Of a DNA stretch of 64,000 nucleotides, positions 1-9,400 are shown piece by piece. How positions within the stretch are numbered: the first letter of the stretch is position 1; every line of letters starts with the position of its first letter. The notes under the pieces are model-generated. The model was not told the DNA's origin. It made no database searches and saw only the letters and a program-made list of their open reading frames with translations. The translations under genes and the position numbers were made by a program. Source of the stretch: Janibacter melonis (lineage in GTDB: Bacteria > Actinomycetota > Actinomycetes > Actinomycetales > Dermatophilaceae); contig NZ_JAJBZM010000001.1 in the NCBI RefSeq assembly GCF_020567375.1, forward strand, positions 605,396 through 669,395. Direction: 5' to 3'.

Positions 1-1003
1 CGGGGTAGGCCCGCAGCGCCGACTCGAGACCGCCCCGGTCACGCCCGACGTCGTGGGAGTTCATCGCCTCGGTGAGCACGACGTAGGAGTTGGCGTCGAA
101 GCGACCGGCGAGCTTGGTGCCGTGGTGCTCGAGATAGCTCTCGACGGCGAAGGGGGCGTCGGCCCCCTCGGCCTGCCCGCGCCGCCCGAAGCGGTCGTGC
201 AGCTCGATCTCGCTGCGGTAGGTGACGTGGGCGACCTGGCGCGCGATGCTCAGACCGGCGTCGGGGCCCTCGGGCTGCCCGTAGTAGTCGCCCCCGGCGA
301 AGTGGGGGTCGTTGCGGATCGCCATGACCTGGGCCTGCGACCACCCGATCTGCTCCGCCGTCGCGTACGGGGTGCTCGCGAGCACGACGGCGCGCTCGAC
401 CCGGTCGGGCTCCGAGAGCGCCCACTCCAGGGTGCGCATGCCGCCCATCGAGCCGCCGACGACCGCGGCCCACCGGGTGATGCCGAGGGCGTCGGCGAGC
501 AGGACCTCCGCGGCGACCTGGTCGCGGATCGTCACCGCTGGGAAGCGCGAGCCCCACGAGGCGCCGTCCGGGGCCGGCGAGCTCGGGCCGGTGCTGCCCT
601 GGCACCCGCCGAGCACGTTGGGCGCGACGACGAAGTAGCGGTCGGTGTCGACCGGCGCGCCGGGACCGACCATGCCCTCCCACCACCCGGGCGTCGGGTG
701 ACCGGGGCCGCTCGGCCCGACGACGTGGCTGTCGCCGGTGAGGGCGTGCTCGACGAGGACGGCGTTGGAGCCGTCCGGGGCGAGCTCGCCCCACGTCTCG
801 TAGGCGACGCGGACCGCCGGCAGCCTCGTGCCGCGCTCGAGGTCGAGGGGGCCGACGTCGGCGAAGAGCCGGCCGCCGGGGTCGTCGCCCTCGCGCCAGG
901 CGGCGCTCGGGCGCGCCGGGTCCGCCGCGCGGGCGGGCGCCGAGGTGGGGGTGGGGGTGCCCGGTCGATCTGCACCGGGTCGGACGAATGACGTCACGCT
1001 CAT
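1..1003 (-). CDS. metX: Homoserine O-acetyltransferase MetX, 3' end cut by window edge
   Basis: This enzyme acetylates L-homoserine from acetyl-CoA, the first committed step of methionine synthesis by direct sulfhydrylation. 334 codons are visible and the C-terminus lies beyond position 1. The alpha/beta-hydrolase fold is clear: an oxyanion-region HALTGDSH near residue 87, NVLGGCQGSTGPSS near 129, and the nucleophile elbow GGSMGGM with the probable catalytic Ser185. The ATG at 1003 is chosen because it begins the MSVTSF sequence just after the leader. A SAM-IV-type riboswitch lies 54 bp upstream on the same strand. The partner enzyme metY is 11 kb away, with the same leader type at the same distance. 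The family is clear. Acetyl- versus succinyltransferase specificity is taken from the family and the genome context. Confidence 0.95.
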   Translation of the reverse strand, partial: MSVTSFVRPGADRPGTPTPTSAPARAADPARPSAAWREGDDPGGRLFADVGPLDLERGTRLPAVRVAYETWGELAPDGSNAVLVEHALTGDSHVVGPSGPGHPTPGWWEGMVGPGAPVDTDRYFVVAPNVLGGCQGSTGPSSPAPDGASWGSRFPAVTIRDQVAAEVLLADALGITRWAAVVGGSMGGMRTLEWALSEPDRVERAVVLASTPYATAEQIGWSQAQVMAIRNDPHFAGGDYYGQPEGPDAGLSIARQVAHVTYRSEIELHDRFGRRGQAEGADAPFAVESYLEHHGTKLAGRFDANSYVVLTEAMNSHDVGRDRGGLESALRAYP

Positions 1004-1056
1004 GACGGATGCGCTCCTGCAGCCTCGCTCTTGCACGCACCGGGTCGGTGCGGCCA

Positions 1057-1133
1057 GGTCATCACCCGGGGCACCCCATCGCGAGGAGGGTTGCCGCCCA
1101 GCAAGCCGGCGCTTGACGCTGGGTCTCATGACC
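1057..1133 (-). promoter_or_regulatory. SAM-IV-type riboswitch upstream of metX
   Basis: On the minus strand the leader has the SAM-IV core in order: a closing stem GGTCAT...ATGACC, then CAGCGTCAAGC, CGGCTTGCTGG, CGGCAACCCTCC and GGGGTGCCCCGGG. SAM-IV riboswitches are known in Actinobacteria, where they bind S-adenosylmethionine and repress methionine genes. A closely matching copy precedes metY at 13423-13502, and both end 54 bp before their start codon. Assignment is by motif recognition only. Confidence 0.88.
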
Positions 1134-1183
1134 TGCCCGAAGTGTAACGAGGCGCCGTGGGCCCGGCCACGGGCGTCTCACCC

Positions 1184-2230
1184 TCAGGCGGCGGGCAGCC
1201 GGATGCCGTGGGTGACGAGCTGGTCGAGCAGCACGGCGAGCCGGTAGCGGGGGTCGGCCCGCAGGGCCGCCTCGAGCGCGACGCCGGCCAGGGCACCGCT
1301 GCCGGACCACCAGGCCACCTGCCCGACGACGGTGAGCAGCGGCGCGCTGCGCGGCTCGGGCACCCGGTGCACGACGCCGCACAGCCGGTCGAGCAGGGCC
1401 TCGACGTCGAGCGCCGCCGGGTCGTCGACCTCTCCCCCGCGGCTGCCCGTCGCCTCATGGGTCCACGAGCAGCAGCGCGCCGCCGCGGCGGCGGTGCGCA
1501 GGTCCTCGGGGTCGATGCCGGGCACCGCGTCCGGCCCGGGGGTGAGGACGGCGAGGAGGGCGTCGCGCCAGGCCCGGTCGCGCAACGACACGACGAGGTC
1601 GGCGACGACGTCGTCGTCGAGGTCGTCGACCGGCTCCCGGGCGCGCAGGACGGCCGTCCAGGCGGCCGTCGCCGCAGCCCGGCCCCGGGGCCCCGTCGGC
1701 CGGTGCGCGAGGAGCGTCTCGACGAGCGCGCTGCCCGGGTGGGTGCCAGGTGCGACCTGCTCCGCGAGGTCCGACCGCGTCCGCAGGGGCGCTCGTCCGT
1801 GGGCGACCAGCCCGGCGACACCGGGCACCCTGCTCGCCTCGGGGAGCACGACGCCGTCCTCCTCCCACCCCTCGACGTCGCGGTCCGGCGAGTGCCACCG
1901 CCCGTCGCGCACGACGACGACCGGGCTGCACCCGATGACGCCTCGGTCGACGAGACCCGCGAGGACTGCGCGCATCCGGGCGGACGCACCGGGACGGGTC
2001 TCGTAGGCGATGGCGACGACGGCCCGGGCGCGGGTCTGCACGACCTGCCCGACCATCTGGCGCACGGCGCGCTCGGCGTGCTCGTCGGGGACGATGTCGC
2101 AGCGCTGGATCAGCCCGACGCGTCGCCCGTCGAGGGCGAGCAGGACGAGAGAGTCCTCGGGGTGGAAGCCGAGGAGATAGGGCGCCATGACGGCGATGTC
2201 GACAGGGGTGCGGGCTCGGACGGTCTCCAT
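1184..2230 (-). CDS. DUF4192 domain-containing protein
   Basis: A 348-residue protein of the DUF4192 family, found in Actinobacteria with no established function. It begins METVRARTPVDIAVMAPYLL, and the early segment LGFHPEDSLVLLAL (about residues 20-33) is the family signature. The rest alternates Ala/Arg-rich helices, with WWSGSGALA near the C-terminus. No signal peptide or membrane segment is evident, so it is probably cytoplasmic. It stands alone between the metX leader and a DUF1232 gene on the same strand. In the 102 bp before its start codon there are two CTGTGGACGACG copies about 30 bp apart, whose meaning is unknown. The family call is firm and the function is not known. Confidence 0.85.
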   Translation of the reverse strand: METVRARTPVDIAVMAPYLLGFHPEDSLVLLALDGRRVGLIQRCDIVPDEHAERAVRQMVGQVVQTRARAVVAIAYETRPGASARMRAVLAGLVDRGVIGCSPVVVVRDGRWHSPDRDVEGWEEDGVVLPEASRVPGVAGLVAHGRAPLRTRSDLAEQVAPGTHPGSALVETLLAHRPTGPRGRAAATAAWTAVLRAREPVDDLDDDVVADLVVSLRDRAWRDALLAVLTPGPDAVPGIDPEDLRTAAAAARCCSWTHEATGSRGGEVDDPAALDVEALLDRLCGVVHRVPEPRSAPLLTVVGQVAWWSGSGALAGVALEAALRADPRYRLAVLLDQLVTHGIRLPAA

Positions 2231-2332
2231 GACCGCACGCTGCCCGGTGGCACGGGCTGCCGTCAGGCCGTCGGGGCGCCCTGTGGACGACGGCTGCGCG
2301 GCGGGCGCGCCTGTGGACGACGCCCGGGGCCG

Positions 2333-2767
2333 TCAGTCGCGGACGACCTCGGAGGGCACGGTCGTCGACGTCGCGTAGGCGGATGCAGGGCCCGCCGTCG
2401 GGCCCGACGCGTGGGCGTACGCACCGGGGGCGGGCGAGCCTGCCCGCTCCCAGGCGATGAAGTCCTCGGTCTCGCGCACGAGCGAGACGGCGAGCCAGGA
2501 CAGGATGACCGCGTCGTCGACGAGGCCGACGACGAGGAGCAGGCCCTCCGGCACGACGTCGATCGGGGAGACGACGTAGCCGAGACCGAGGAGCATGAGG
2601 GTGAGCTGCCCGCTGCTCATCCCCTGGTAGCGCCCGCTGCGCACGGCGCGGACGAGGCGCGGCAGCGCGAGCACCCGCTGGATCAGGCTGGGCGTGCCGG
2701 GACGGGTGGCGCTGCGCACGGCGCCGGCGAGGTTCGCGGCGGCGTGCATGCGGTGTCGTCGGGCCAT
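2333..2767 (-). CDS. YkvA/DUF1232 family protein
   Basis: A 144-residue protein with the DUF1232 (YkvA) core: a hydrophobic helix ending in GYVVSPIDVVPE (about residues 63-74), followed by GLVDDAVILSWL. This is the family pattern (SPID followed by a conserved D/DD helix). The hydrophobic helices suggest membrane association. The ATG at 2767 was chosen over upstream GTG codons because AAGGGGAG lies about 5 nt before it. The C-terminal 35 residues are Ala/Pro/Ser-rich and probably disordered. The family is widespread but functionally uncharacterised. It lies 95 bp from the EcsC-like gene and could share its transcript. Confidence 0.85.
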   Translation of the reverse strand: MARRHRMHAAANLAGAVRSATRPGTPSLIQRVLALPRLVRAVRSGRYQGMSSGQLTLMLLGLGYVVSPIDVVPEGLLLVVGLVDDAVILSWLAVSLVRETEDFIAWERAGSPAPGAYAHASGPTAGPASAYATSTTVPSEVVRD

Positions 2768-2862
2768 CGGGCTCCCCTTCTCGAGGTCGGGCCGGTCTGG
2801 GGCCGGCCGCGAGGAGTAGAACGAGCGGGCGACCCGGAGGATTCCCCCGGGTCGCCCGATGG

Positions 2863-3591
2863 TCACGAGGCGGGCGGGAACTCCGTGCGCACGTGGTCGG
2901 CGAGCTGCTTGAGCAGCCAGGTGTCCATGCCCGCGCCCACGGCGCCGCCGACGACCGGCACCGACTTGCCGAAGCGGGAGAAGGACTTGCGCCCCGCCGT
3001 CGACAGGATCCGGAAGCCGACGGCCTTGTTGACCACCATGAGGGCCGGCCCCGGGAGGCGCTGCGCGGCGAGGTTCGCCAGGCGCCCGGACGGGGCGGCC
3101 ATCCCGGCCTTCGCGAGCAGGTCGTTGGCGTCAGCCCCGACGAGCGCGAGGAGGACCGCGCTGCGGATGCGCTGGTCGCTGATGTCGTGGCCGCGCAGGC
3201 GGGCGGTCGCGGCGGTCATCCGGGTCGCGAGGAGGTAGAAGCCCAGGACGTTCGCCGGGAGCGCCACGGGCAGCGTGATGAAGCCGCCGAGGTTGGTGAC
3301 GAAGCCGCTCGCCGCGACGAGCTTGAGGTGGTCGCGCATGACCTCGTCGACGGCCTTCTCGGCGTTGCCGCCGTGCTTGGCGAGCGCGGCGTCGGCGACC
3401 TGGGCGGCCGAGTCGAAGGGGCCGCGCCCGTCGATGCCGGTGTCGAGGAGGCTCTCGACGACCCGGGAGACGGACGTGGTGAGCGCGCCCTGGTCCGTCG
3501 GGTCCTGCGCCTGCTCGAGAGCGGTGCGCGTCTGCTGCACCTGCTCCTTCTCGTCCTTGCCGAAGCCGAGCGCGTCGGAGATGCGTCCCAC
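2863..3591 (-). CDS. EcsC family protein
   Basis: A 242-residue protein matching the EcsC family, named from the Bacillus ecsABC locus, whose biochemical role is unclear. A charged N-terminal helix (KDEKEQVQQTRTALEQAQD) is followed by an Ala-rich helical region, a hydrophobic pair of segments (FVTNLGGFITLPVALPANVLGFYLLATRM, cited here only in outline) and a C-terminal VVGGAVGAGMDTWLLKQLA. The GTG at 3591 is chosen because AGGAGG stands 4 nt upstream. Longer in-frame extensions lack a ribosome site and run into the divergent polymerase gene. Peripheral or integral membrane location is inferred from the hydrophobic stretch. The 102-bp gap to the divergent DNA polymerase start must hold both promoters. 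Confidence 0.8.
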   Translation of the reverse strand: MGRISDALGFGKDEKEQVQQTRTALEQAQDPTDQGALTTSVSRVVESLLDTGIDGRGPFDSAAQVADAALAKHGGNAEKAVDEVMRDHLKLVAASGFVTNLGGFITLPVALPANVLGFYLLATRMTAATARLRGHDISDQRIRSAVLLALVGADANDLLAKAGMAAPSGRLANLAAQRLPGPALMVVNKAVGFRILSTAGRKSFSRFGKSVPVVGGAVGAGMDTWLLKQLADHVRTEFPPAS

Positions 3592-3693
3592 GGGTCCTCC
3601 TGGTCTGTCTGCGCCGGGCCCTGTCGCCCGCCGCGTGGTCATCCTGCCCCATCGTGCGCACGCCGAGGCCCCGCAGCCGCCTACCGTGACCCG

Positions 3694-5370
3694 GTGAGCA
3701 CGAGACCCCTCCCCGGCACCGAGCGCGCCCTGGTCCTCGCGCCTGGCGTGGCGCTCGCCGTCGGCGCGGACGACCACGTCGTGCTGGGCCCGGACGTCGC
3801 CGACGGGCTCGCGGCGCTGAGGCCCACCCGGTGGGTCACCTGGTCGGCTCGCGATCTCGCCCCTCTCCTGGCGGCCGGGGCCGCGCTCCCCCGCACGTGG
3901 GACGTCGCCGAGGCCCACCGGATCCTGCACGGCGGGTGGCGTGCCGATCCCGCGACGGCGTGGGCGCACGCCCGGGGCCTCGACCCCGGCGCCCTGCCGG
4001 CGCCGGTCGGCGACGACCTCTTCGCCGCTCTGTCAGAGGACGGGGACCCGGACGACCTCGTGCGACCCGACGGCTACCTGCGCGCCGACGCCGGAGCGGT
4101 GTGGGCGGGCGACTCCCTGGCCCGCGGTCTGGCCTGGGGGCGCGCGGCCCTGGAGGTGGCCCGCTGGCAGCAGGAGCGTCTCGAGCGGCTCGGCCCGCGA
4201 GCGGTCGTCACCGCTCACGCCGAGTCGGCGGCTGCCGTCCTCGCGGTCGAGCTCGAGCGCGACGGGCTGCCCGTCGACCGGGCGGCCCTCGAGGAGCTCG
4301 TCCAGCAGGCCGCCGGGCCACGCCCGCTCAGCGAGGCCGACGAGGCTCGCGCCCGTGCCGAGCGCGACGCGCCGGTCCTCGCCAGCGTGCCGGGCATCGG
4401 CCGGGTCGACCTGCGCAACCCCGCCGCCGTCCGCAGCCTGCTGGCGACGGCCGGCGTCGACGTCCCGAGCACCCGCAAGTCCGTGCTCGCCGAGCACGTG
4501 CATCGCCACCCCGTCGTGCCCGCCCTGCTCGAGTGGCGTCGGCGCGAGCGGATCGCGACGACGTACGGGTGGCGCTGGCTGGCCGAGCACGTCGGCGCGG
4601 ACGACCGGCTGCGCGGGGCGTGGACGGCGTGCGACGGGGCGGCCGGGCGGATGACGGCTCAGGCCGGGCTCCACAACCTGCCCGCGGAGCTGCGGCCCGG
4701 CGTCGCGGCCGCTGCGGGGCACGTCCTCGTGCGGGCCGACCTCGGCCAGGTCGAGCCTCGCGTCCTCGCCGTCGTCTCCGGCGACGAGGCCTTCGCCGCC
4801 GCGAGCACGGCCGCCGACCTCTACGAGCCGGTGGCCCAGCGCCTCGGGGTGGAGCGCCCGGTCGCGAAGATCGCCGTGCTCGCCGCGATGTACGGCCAGC
4901 GCAGCGGGGCCGCCGGCGAGGCGCTGCGCGGTCTCGAGCGCGCCTACCCGGTCGCCATGGGCCATCTCGACCGCGCGCAGCGCGAGGGCGAAGGGGGACG
5001 ACCCGTGCGCACCTTCGGCGGGCGGCTCGTGCGCACCGCCTTCGGTGCCGTCGGCCCCGGCGAGGACCCGGGGCCGCTCATCCGCTCACGGGGACGTTTC
5101 GCCCGCAACGCCGTCATCCAGGGCTCGGCCGCCGAGCTCTTCAAGGCGTGGGCGGTGACGGTGCGCGAGGCCGTGCGGCCGCTCGGCGGTCAGGTCGTCC
5201 TGTGCCTGCACGACGAGCTGCTCGTGCACGTGCCGCACGAGCACGGCGAGGAGGTCGCCCGGCTCGTCGACGAGTCGTTGCGGCTCAGCGCCCGCCGGTG
5301 GTGCGGTCATGACCGCGTGCGCTTCGTCTCCGACACCTCCGTCGTACGCCGCTGGTCCGAGGCCAAGTAG
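3694..5370 (+). CDS. Family A DNA polymerase, bifunctional 3'-5' exonuclease/polymerase type
   Basis: 558 residues, starting at GTG (VSTRPLPG). This is the short Pol I-like protein seen in Actinobacteria alongside full-length PolA. It has no 5' nuclease domain, and the first 170 residues correspond to a divergent 3'-5' exonuclease-like domain. Polymerase motif A reads RADLGQVEPRVLA (canonical DYSQIELR). Motif B reads VAKIAVLAAMYGQ. Motif C reads CLHDELLVHVP, with the catalytic His-Asp-Glu. The palm is therefore complete, whereas the exonuclease acidic residues look poorly conserved and activity there is uncertain. A lesion-bypass or repair role is possible but unproven. The stop codon lies inside a hairpin (5352-5382) shared with the convergent PAC2 gene. 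Confidence 0.88.
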   Translation: MSTRPLPGTERALVLAPGVALAVGADDHVVLGPDVADGLAALRPTRWVTWSARDLAPLLAAGAALPRTWDVAEAHRILHGGWRADPATAWAHARGLDPGALPAPVGDDLFAALSEDGDPDDLVRPDGYLRADAGAVWAGDSLARGLAWGRAALEVARWQQERLERLGPRAVVTAHAESAAAVLAVELERDGLPVDRAALEELVQQAAGPRPLSEADEARARAERDAPVLASVPGIGRVDLRNPAAVRSLLATAGVDVPSTRKSVLAEHVHRHPVVPALLEWRRRERIATTYGWRWLAEHVGADDRLRGAWTACDGAAGRMTAQAGLHNLPAELRPGVAAAAGHVLVRADLGQVEPRVLAVVSGDEAFAAASTAADLYEPVAQRLGVERPVAKIAVLAAMYGQRSGAAGEALRGLERAYPVAMGHLDRAQREGEGGRPVRTFGGRLVRTAFGAVGPGEDPGPLIRSRGRFARNAVIQGSAAELFKAWAVTVREAVRPLGGQVVLCLHDELLVHVPHEHGEEVARLVDESLRLSARRWCGHDRVRFVSDTSVVRRWSEAK

Positions 5371-5382
5371 GCCCCGGACCAG
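5352..5382. terminator. Bidirectional hairpin between the polymerase and PAC2 genes
   Basis: Arms CTGGTCCGAGGCC and GGCCCCGGACCAG pair over 13 positions with one mismatch around a 5-nt loop that contains the TAG stop region of the polymerase gene. It lies between convergent genes and could serve both. No T-tract follows, as is usual in GC-rich actinobacteria. Confidence 0.6.
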
Positions 5383-5406
5383 CGTGGACGGCGTCGCGAC
5401 GAGCGC

Positions 5407-6321
5407 TCAGCTGTCGCCGTCGTCGACGGTGCGCAGGAAGTCCTCGAACTCCGCACCGAGCTCGTCGGCCGAGGGCAGCTTGTCGTCCTCACCGGCCAGG
5501 AGGCTGGGGCGCTCGATGCCGCGCAGGTGCACGTCGTACTGGCGCTCGAGCCCGTGGACGGCCTCGGCGACCTCGGCGTTCTCACCGATCTCGCGCTCGA
5601 TCTCGAGGCGGTTCTCGCCGGCCGCCTGGACGAGGGCGTCGTTGGGCAGGTTGAGCCCGGTCGCGTCGACGACCGCGTTGAGCGCGGTGAGCGCGCCGTC
5701 GTGGAAGGCCGAGCCCGCGAGGTAGTGCGGCACGTGGATCGCGAAGCCCATGGCGTCGAGACCGGCCTCGCCGAGACGCAGCTCGAGCAGCGAGCCGAGG
5801 CTCCCCGGCACCTGCACGGTGCCGAAGACGGGCTTGCGCTCGCCGATGAGGCGCTCGTCGGTGGCGTGCGCCGTCATGCCGATCGGACGGGTGTGCGGCA
5901 CGGCCATGGGGATGCCGTGCGCCTGCACGACGAGGGTGATGCCGAGCCGACGCACGAGGTCGGTCACCGCCAGGACGACCGCCTCCCAGCGGTAGTCCGG
6001 CTCGGGACCGGTGAGCACGTAGTACGCCTGCCCCTCGCGGTCGGTCAGCTGGTAGAGCAGCAGGGCCGGGTCGTCGTAGGAGCCGTAGCGGGTCGCCTCG
6101 AAGACGATGACGGGGCGGCGGCCGCGGTAGTCGAGCAGGCTGTCGACGTCGAAGGACGCGACGACGCGGGCCTCGCCCGCCGCGAGCAGGTGGTCGACGA
6201 GGATGCGCTGGGTGCCCCCGGCGTCGATGAAGCCGTCGAAGGCCACGATCATCGGCCCGGGCGTGAGCCGGCTCGGGTCGATGTCGACCTCGAAGCGGTA
6301 GAGCTCGGTCGGGTCGGTCAC
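5407..6321 (-). CDS. PAC2 family protein
   Basis: 304 residues starting at GTG (VTDPTELYRFEVD) with AGGAGG 5 nt upstream. The PAC2 fold is recognised from PGPMIVAFDGFIDAGG near residue 21, a run of strands through VVASFDVDSLLDYRGRRP, and VVQAHGIPMAVPHTRP near the middle. PAC2 proteins in archaea and eukaryotes resemble proteasome assembly chaperones. In actinobacteria they are conserved but their partner is not established. The C-terminal 50 residues are acidic (EIGENAEVAEAVHGLE). It follows hrpA on the same strand with an 85-bp gap and could be the distal gene of that unit. The family assignment is firm and the chaperone role is only by analogy. Confidence 0.88.
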   Translation of the reverse strand: MTDPTELYRFEVDIDPSRLTPGPMIVAFDGFIDAGGTQRILVDHLLAAGEARVVASFDVDSLLDYRGRRPVIVFEATRYGSYDDPALLLYQLTDREGQAYYVLTGPEPDYRWEAVVLAVTDLVRRLGITLVVQAHGIPMAVPHTRPIGMTAHATDERLIGERKPVFGTVQVPGSLGSLLELRLGEAGLDAMGFAIHVPHYLAGSAFHDGALTALNAVVDATGLNLPNDALVQAAGENRLEIEREIGENAEVAEAVHGLERQYDVHLRGIERPSLLAGEDDKLPSADELGAEFEDFLRTVDDGDS

Positions 6322-6406
6322 GTCGTCCTCCTGGTGATCGGTGCGTACATCATCCCCAACGACGCCGGGCCGCACGGGATTCCCCCGCGCGGGTGGCGCG
6401 TCGCGG

Positions 6407-9400
6407 TCAGCCGTGGGGGCGCAGCTCGGCGCGCACGGCGGCGATGGCCGAGCGCACCCGCTTGGCCGAGACCGGCACGGGCACGCCGACGGACTGGGCG
6501 AAGAGCGAGACCCGCAGCTCCTCGACGAGCCAGCCGATCGCCCGGACGTCCTCGCGGTCGCGCTCGAGCGGGTCGAGGACGTCGAGCAGGTCGGCGTAGG
6601 CACCCTCGACGCCGTCGACGACCTCCTGCTGCGCCTGGTCGCGGTCGGGACGCTCGCCGAGCCGGTCGATGCGCACGGAGACGCCGCGCAGGTAACGGGC
6701 GAGGTCGCGCAGCCGGCCCAGGCCCGCCGCGGTGACGAAGCCGGGCCCGGCGATGCTCTCGACCTGCGCGCGCATGTCGGCGACGGCCGGGGCGAGGGCG
6801 GGCGCGGTGATCCGCTCGAGGGTGCCCAGGACCTCGCGGCGCTGCTGCAGGACCGGCTGGACCTCGCGCACGACGAAGAGGGTGCGCGAGCCGAGATGGG
6901 TGCGCACGGCACGCAGTGCGTCGTCGAAGGCGGCGCGGTCCCTCACCTCCCCGGGCACGTGCTCGGCGACGACGTCGTCGACGGCGGCGCCGAGGCAGTC
7001 CTCGAGCAGGGCGGGGACCGACCCGTGCGGGTTGTCGCCGAGCGCGAGCTTGTCGGCGTTGGAGAGGCCGGCGAGCACGCGCTTCCACGGGGCCGGGGTG
7101 CCGAGCACGAGCAGCCGGCGCACACCGCGTCGACGGGCCGCCTCGGCCTGCGCGGCGTCGGGCAGCACCCGGACGGCGACGGTGTCGCCCTCGTCGACGA
7201 GCGCCGGGTAGCCGACGACCTGGCGGGAGCCGCGACCGGACGTCACCGTGCGCGGCAGCTCCTCGAGCTCCCACGTCGTCATGCCCGAGCGCTCGACCGA
7301 CGCACCCGCCTGGCGCACCCGCGCCTGGACGTGGCCGGCGACCTCGGTGCGCAGGGCGTCGAGATCGGTGCCCTCGGCGAGCCGGCGACCGCGCTCCCCT
7401 TCGACCCGGAAGGTCATCCGCAGGTGGGCCGGCACCGCCGAGGGGTCCCACTGCTCCAGCGGCACGGCGACCCCCGTGAGGCTGCGCAGGGCGCGCCCGA
7501 GGGCGACGACGAAGGGGGTCTGCCCCACCTCCTCGGGCGGGATGGCCCGCAGGGCGCGGGCGGCGTGGTCCGGCGCGGGGGCGAAGCTGCGGCGGGTCGC
7601 CTTCGGCAGCCCGCGGATGAGGGCGGTCGCGAGCTCCTCGCGCAGCCCGGGGACCTGCCAGTCCAGGCCGGTGCCCTCGATCTGGTTGAGCAGGTGCACC
7701 GGGAGGTGGACGGTCACGCCGTCGGCCTCGGTGCCGGGCTCGAACTGGTAGGTGAGGCGCAGGTCGTGCTCGCCGTCGCGCCAGGTCGTCGGGTACTGCG
7801 CGTCGTCGACGGCCTCGGCGTCGTCGCGCACGAGGTGCTCGGGGGTGAGGGTGAGCAGGTCGGGCTGCTCGCGGCGCGCGGACTTCCACCACCGGTCGAA
7901 GTGGGTCCCGGAGACGACCTCGGCGGGGATCCGCTCGTCGTAGAAGGCGACGAGGTCCTCCTCGTCGGTGGCGATCCGTCGCCGGCTGCGCGCCTCGAGC
8001 TCCTCGACGCGGGCGATCGCCCGCGCGTTGTCCCGGAAGACCTGGTGGTGGGTCTCCCACTCCCCCGAGACGATCCCCTCGCGGATGAAGAGCTCGCGGG
8101 CGAGCACGGGGTCGACGCGCGAGAGCTGCACGGTGCGACCGGCGACGAGCGGCACGCCGTAGAGGGTCACCCGCTCGGTGGCGATCGCGCTCGCCTGACG
8201 CTTGGACCATCGCGGCTCGGAGTAGCTGCGGCGCACGAGGTGCGCCCCGGCCCGCTCGGCCCACTCGGGGTCGATCCGGGCGTTGGTCCGTGCCCACAGG
8301 CGCGTGGTCTCGACGAGCTCGCCGGCCATGACGACCGGCGGCTGGCGGCGGTGGAGCGTCGAGCCGGGCTGGATGGAGAAGCGCGCGCCGCGCGCGCCGA
8401 GGTAGTCGCGCTTGTCCTCGTCACGGACGCCGACGTGGCTGAGCAGCCCGGCCAGCAGCGCCTGGTGCACGGTGTCCCAGTCCGGGTCGGCCCCCTTCGC
8501 CGCTGTCCGCGAGCGCGTGTCGAGACGACGGTCGGTGGCGGCGCGGCGCAGCTGCGCGTGGACGTCCTGCCACTCACGGATGCGCACGTAGTGGAGGTAC
8601 TCGCGCTTGCACATCCGGCGGAAGGCGCTCGAGGACAGCTCGCGCTGCTGCTGCTTGAGGTAGACCCACAGCTGCCACCACGTCGCGAAGTCGGAGGTCT
8701 CGTGACGGAAGCGCGCGTGCTGCTGGTCGGCCTGCGCCTGGCGCTCGAGCGGACGCTCCCGCGGGTCCTGGATCGACAGCGCGGAGACGACGACGAGGAC
8801 CTCGGTGAGGCAGCCGCGGCGGTCGGCCTCGATGAGCATCCGGCCCAGCCGCGGGTCGACGGGCAGCCGGGCGAGGGTCTTGCCGGTGGGGGTGAGGCGG
8901 CGGGCCGACCCCTTCGCCCCCCGCTCGGCCGGGTGGACGGCCTCGAGCTCCTCGAGCAGACGCAGTCCGTCGCTCACCTGGCGGGAGTCCGGCGGCTCGA
9001 CGAAGGGGAAACGGCTCACGTCCCCCAGGCCGAGGGCGGTCATCTGGAGGATGACCGCGGCGAGGGAGGTGCGCAGGATCTCGGGGTCGGTGAACTCCGG
9101 GCGCGCGTCGTGGTCCTCCTGCGAGTACAGGCGAACGCAGATGCCGTCGGAGAGCCGGCCGCAGCGGCCGGCGCGCTGCGCCGCGCTCGCCTGGCTCACC
9201 GGCTCGACGGGCAGGCGCTGGACCTTCGTACGCTGGCTGAAGCGGGAGATGCGCGCCATGCCGGTGTCGATGACGTAGCGGATGCCGGGCACGGTGAGCG
9301 AGGTCTCGGCGACGTTCGTGGCGAGCACGATGCGCCGGCCGGAGTGGCGCCCGAAGACACGGTGCTGCTCGGCGGAGGAGAGCCGGGCGTAGAGGGGCAG

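Noticed and set aside
39-1040. Long minus-strand frame rich in Arg/Pro
   Set aside because: It runs out of frame with the real metX gene and has the composition of a shadow; the true frame ends at the window edge.
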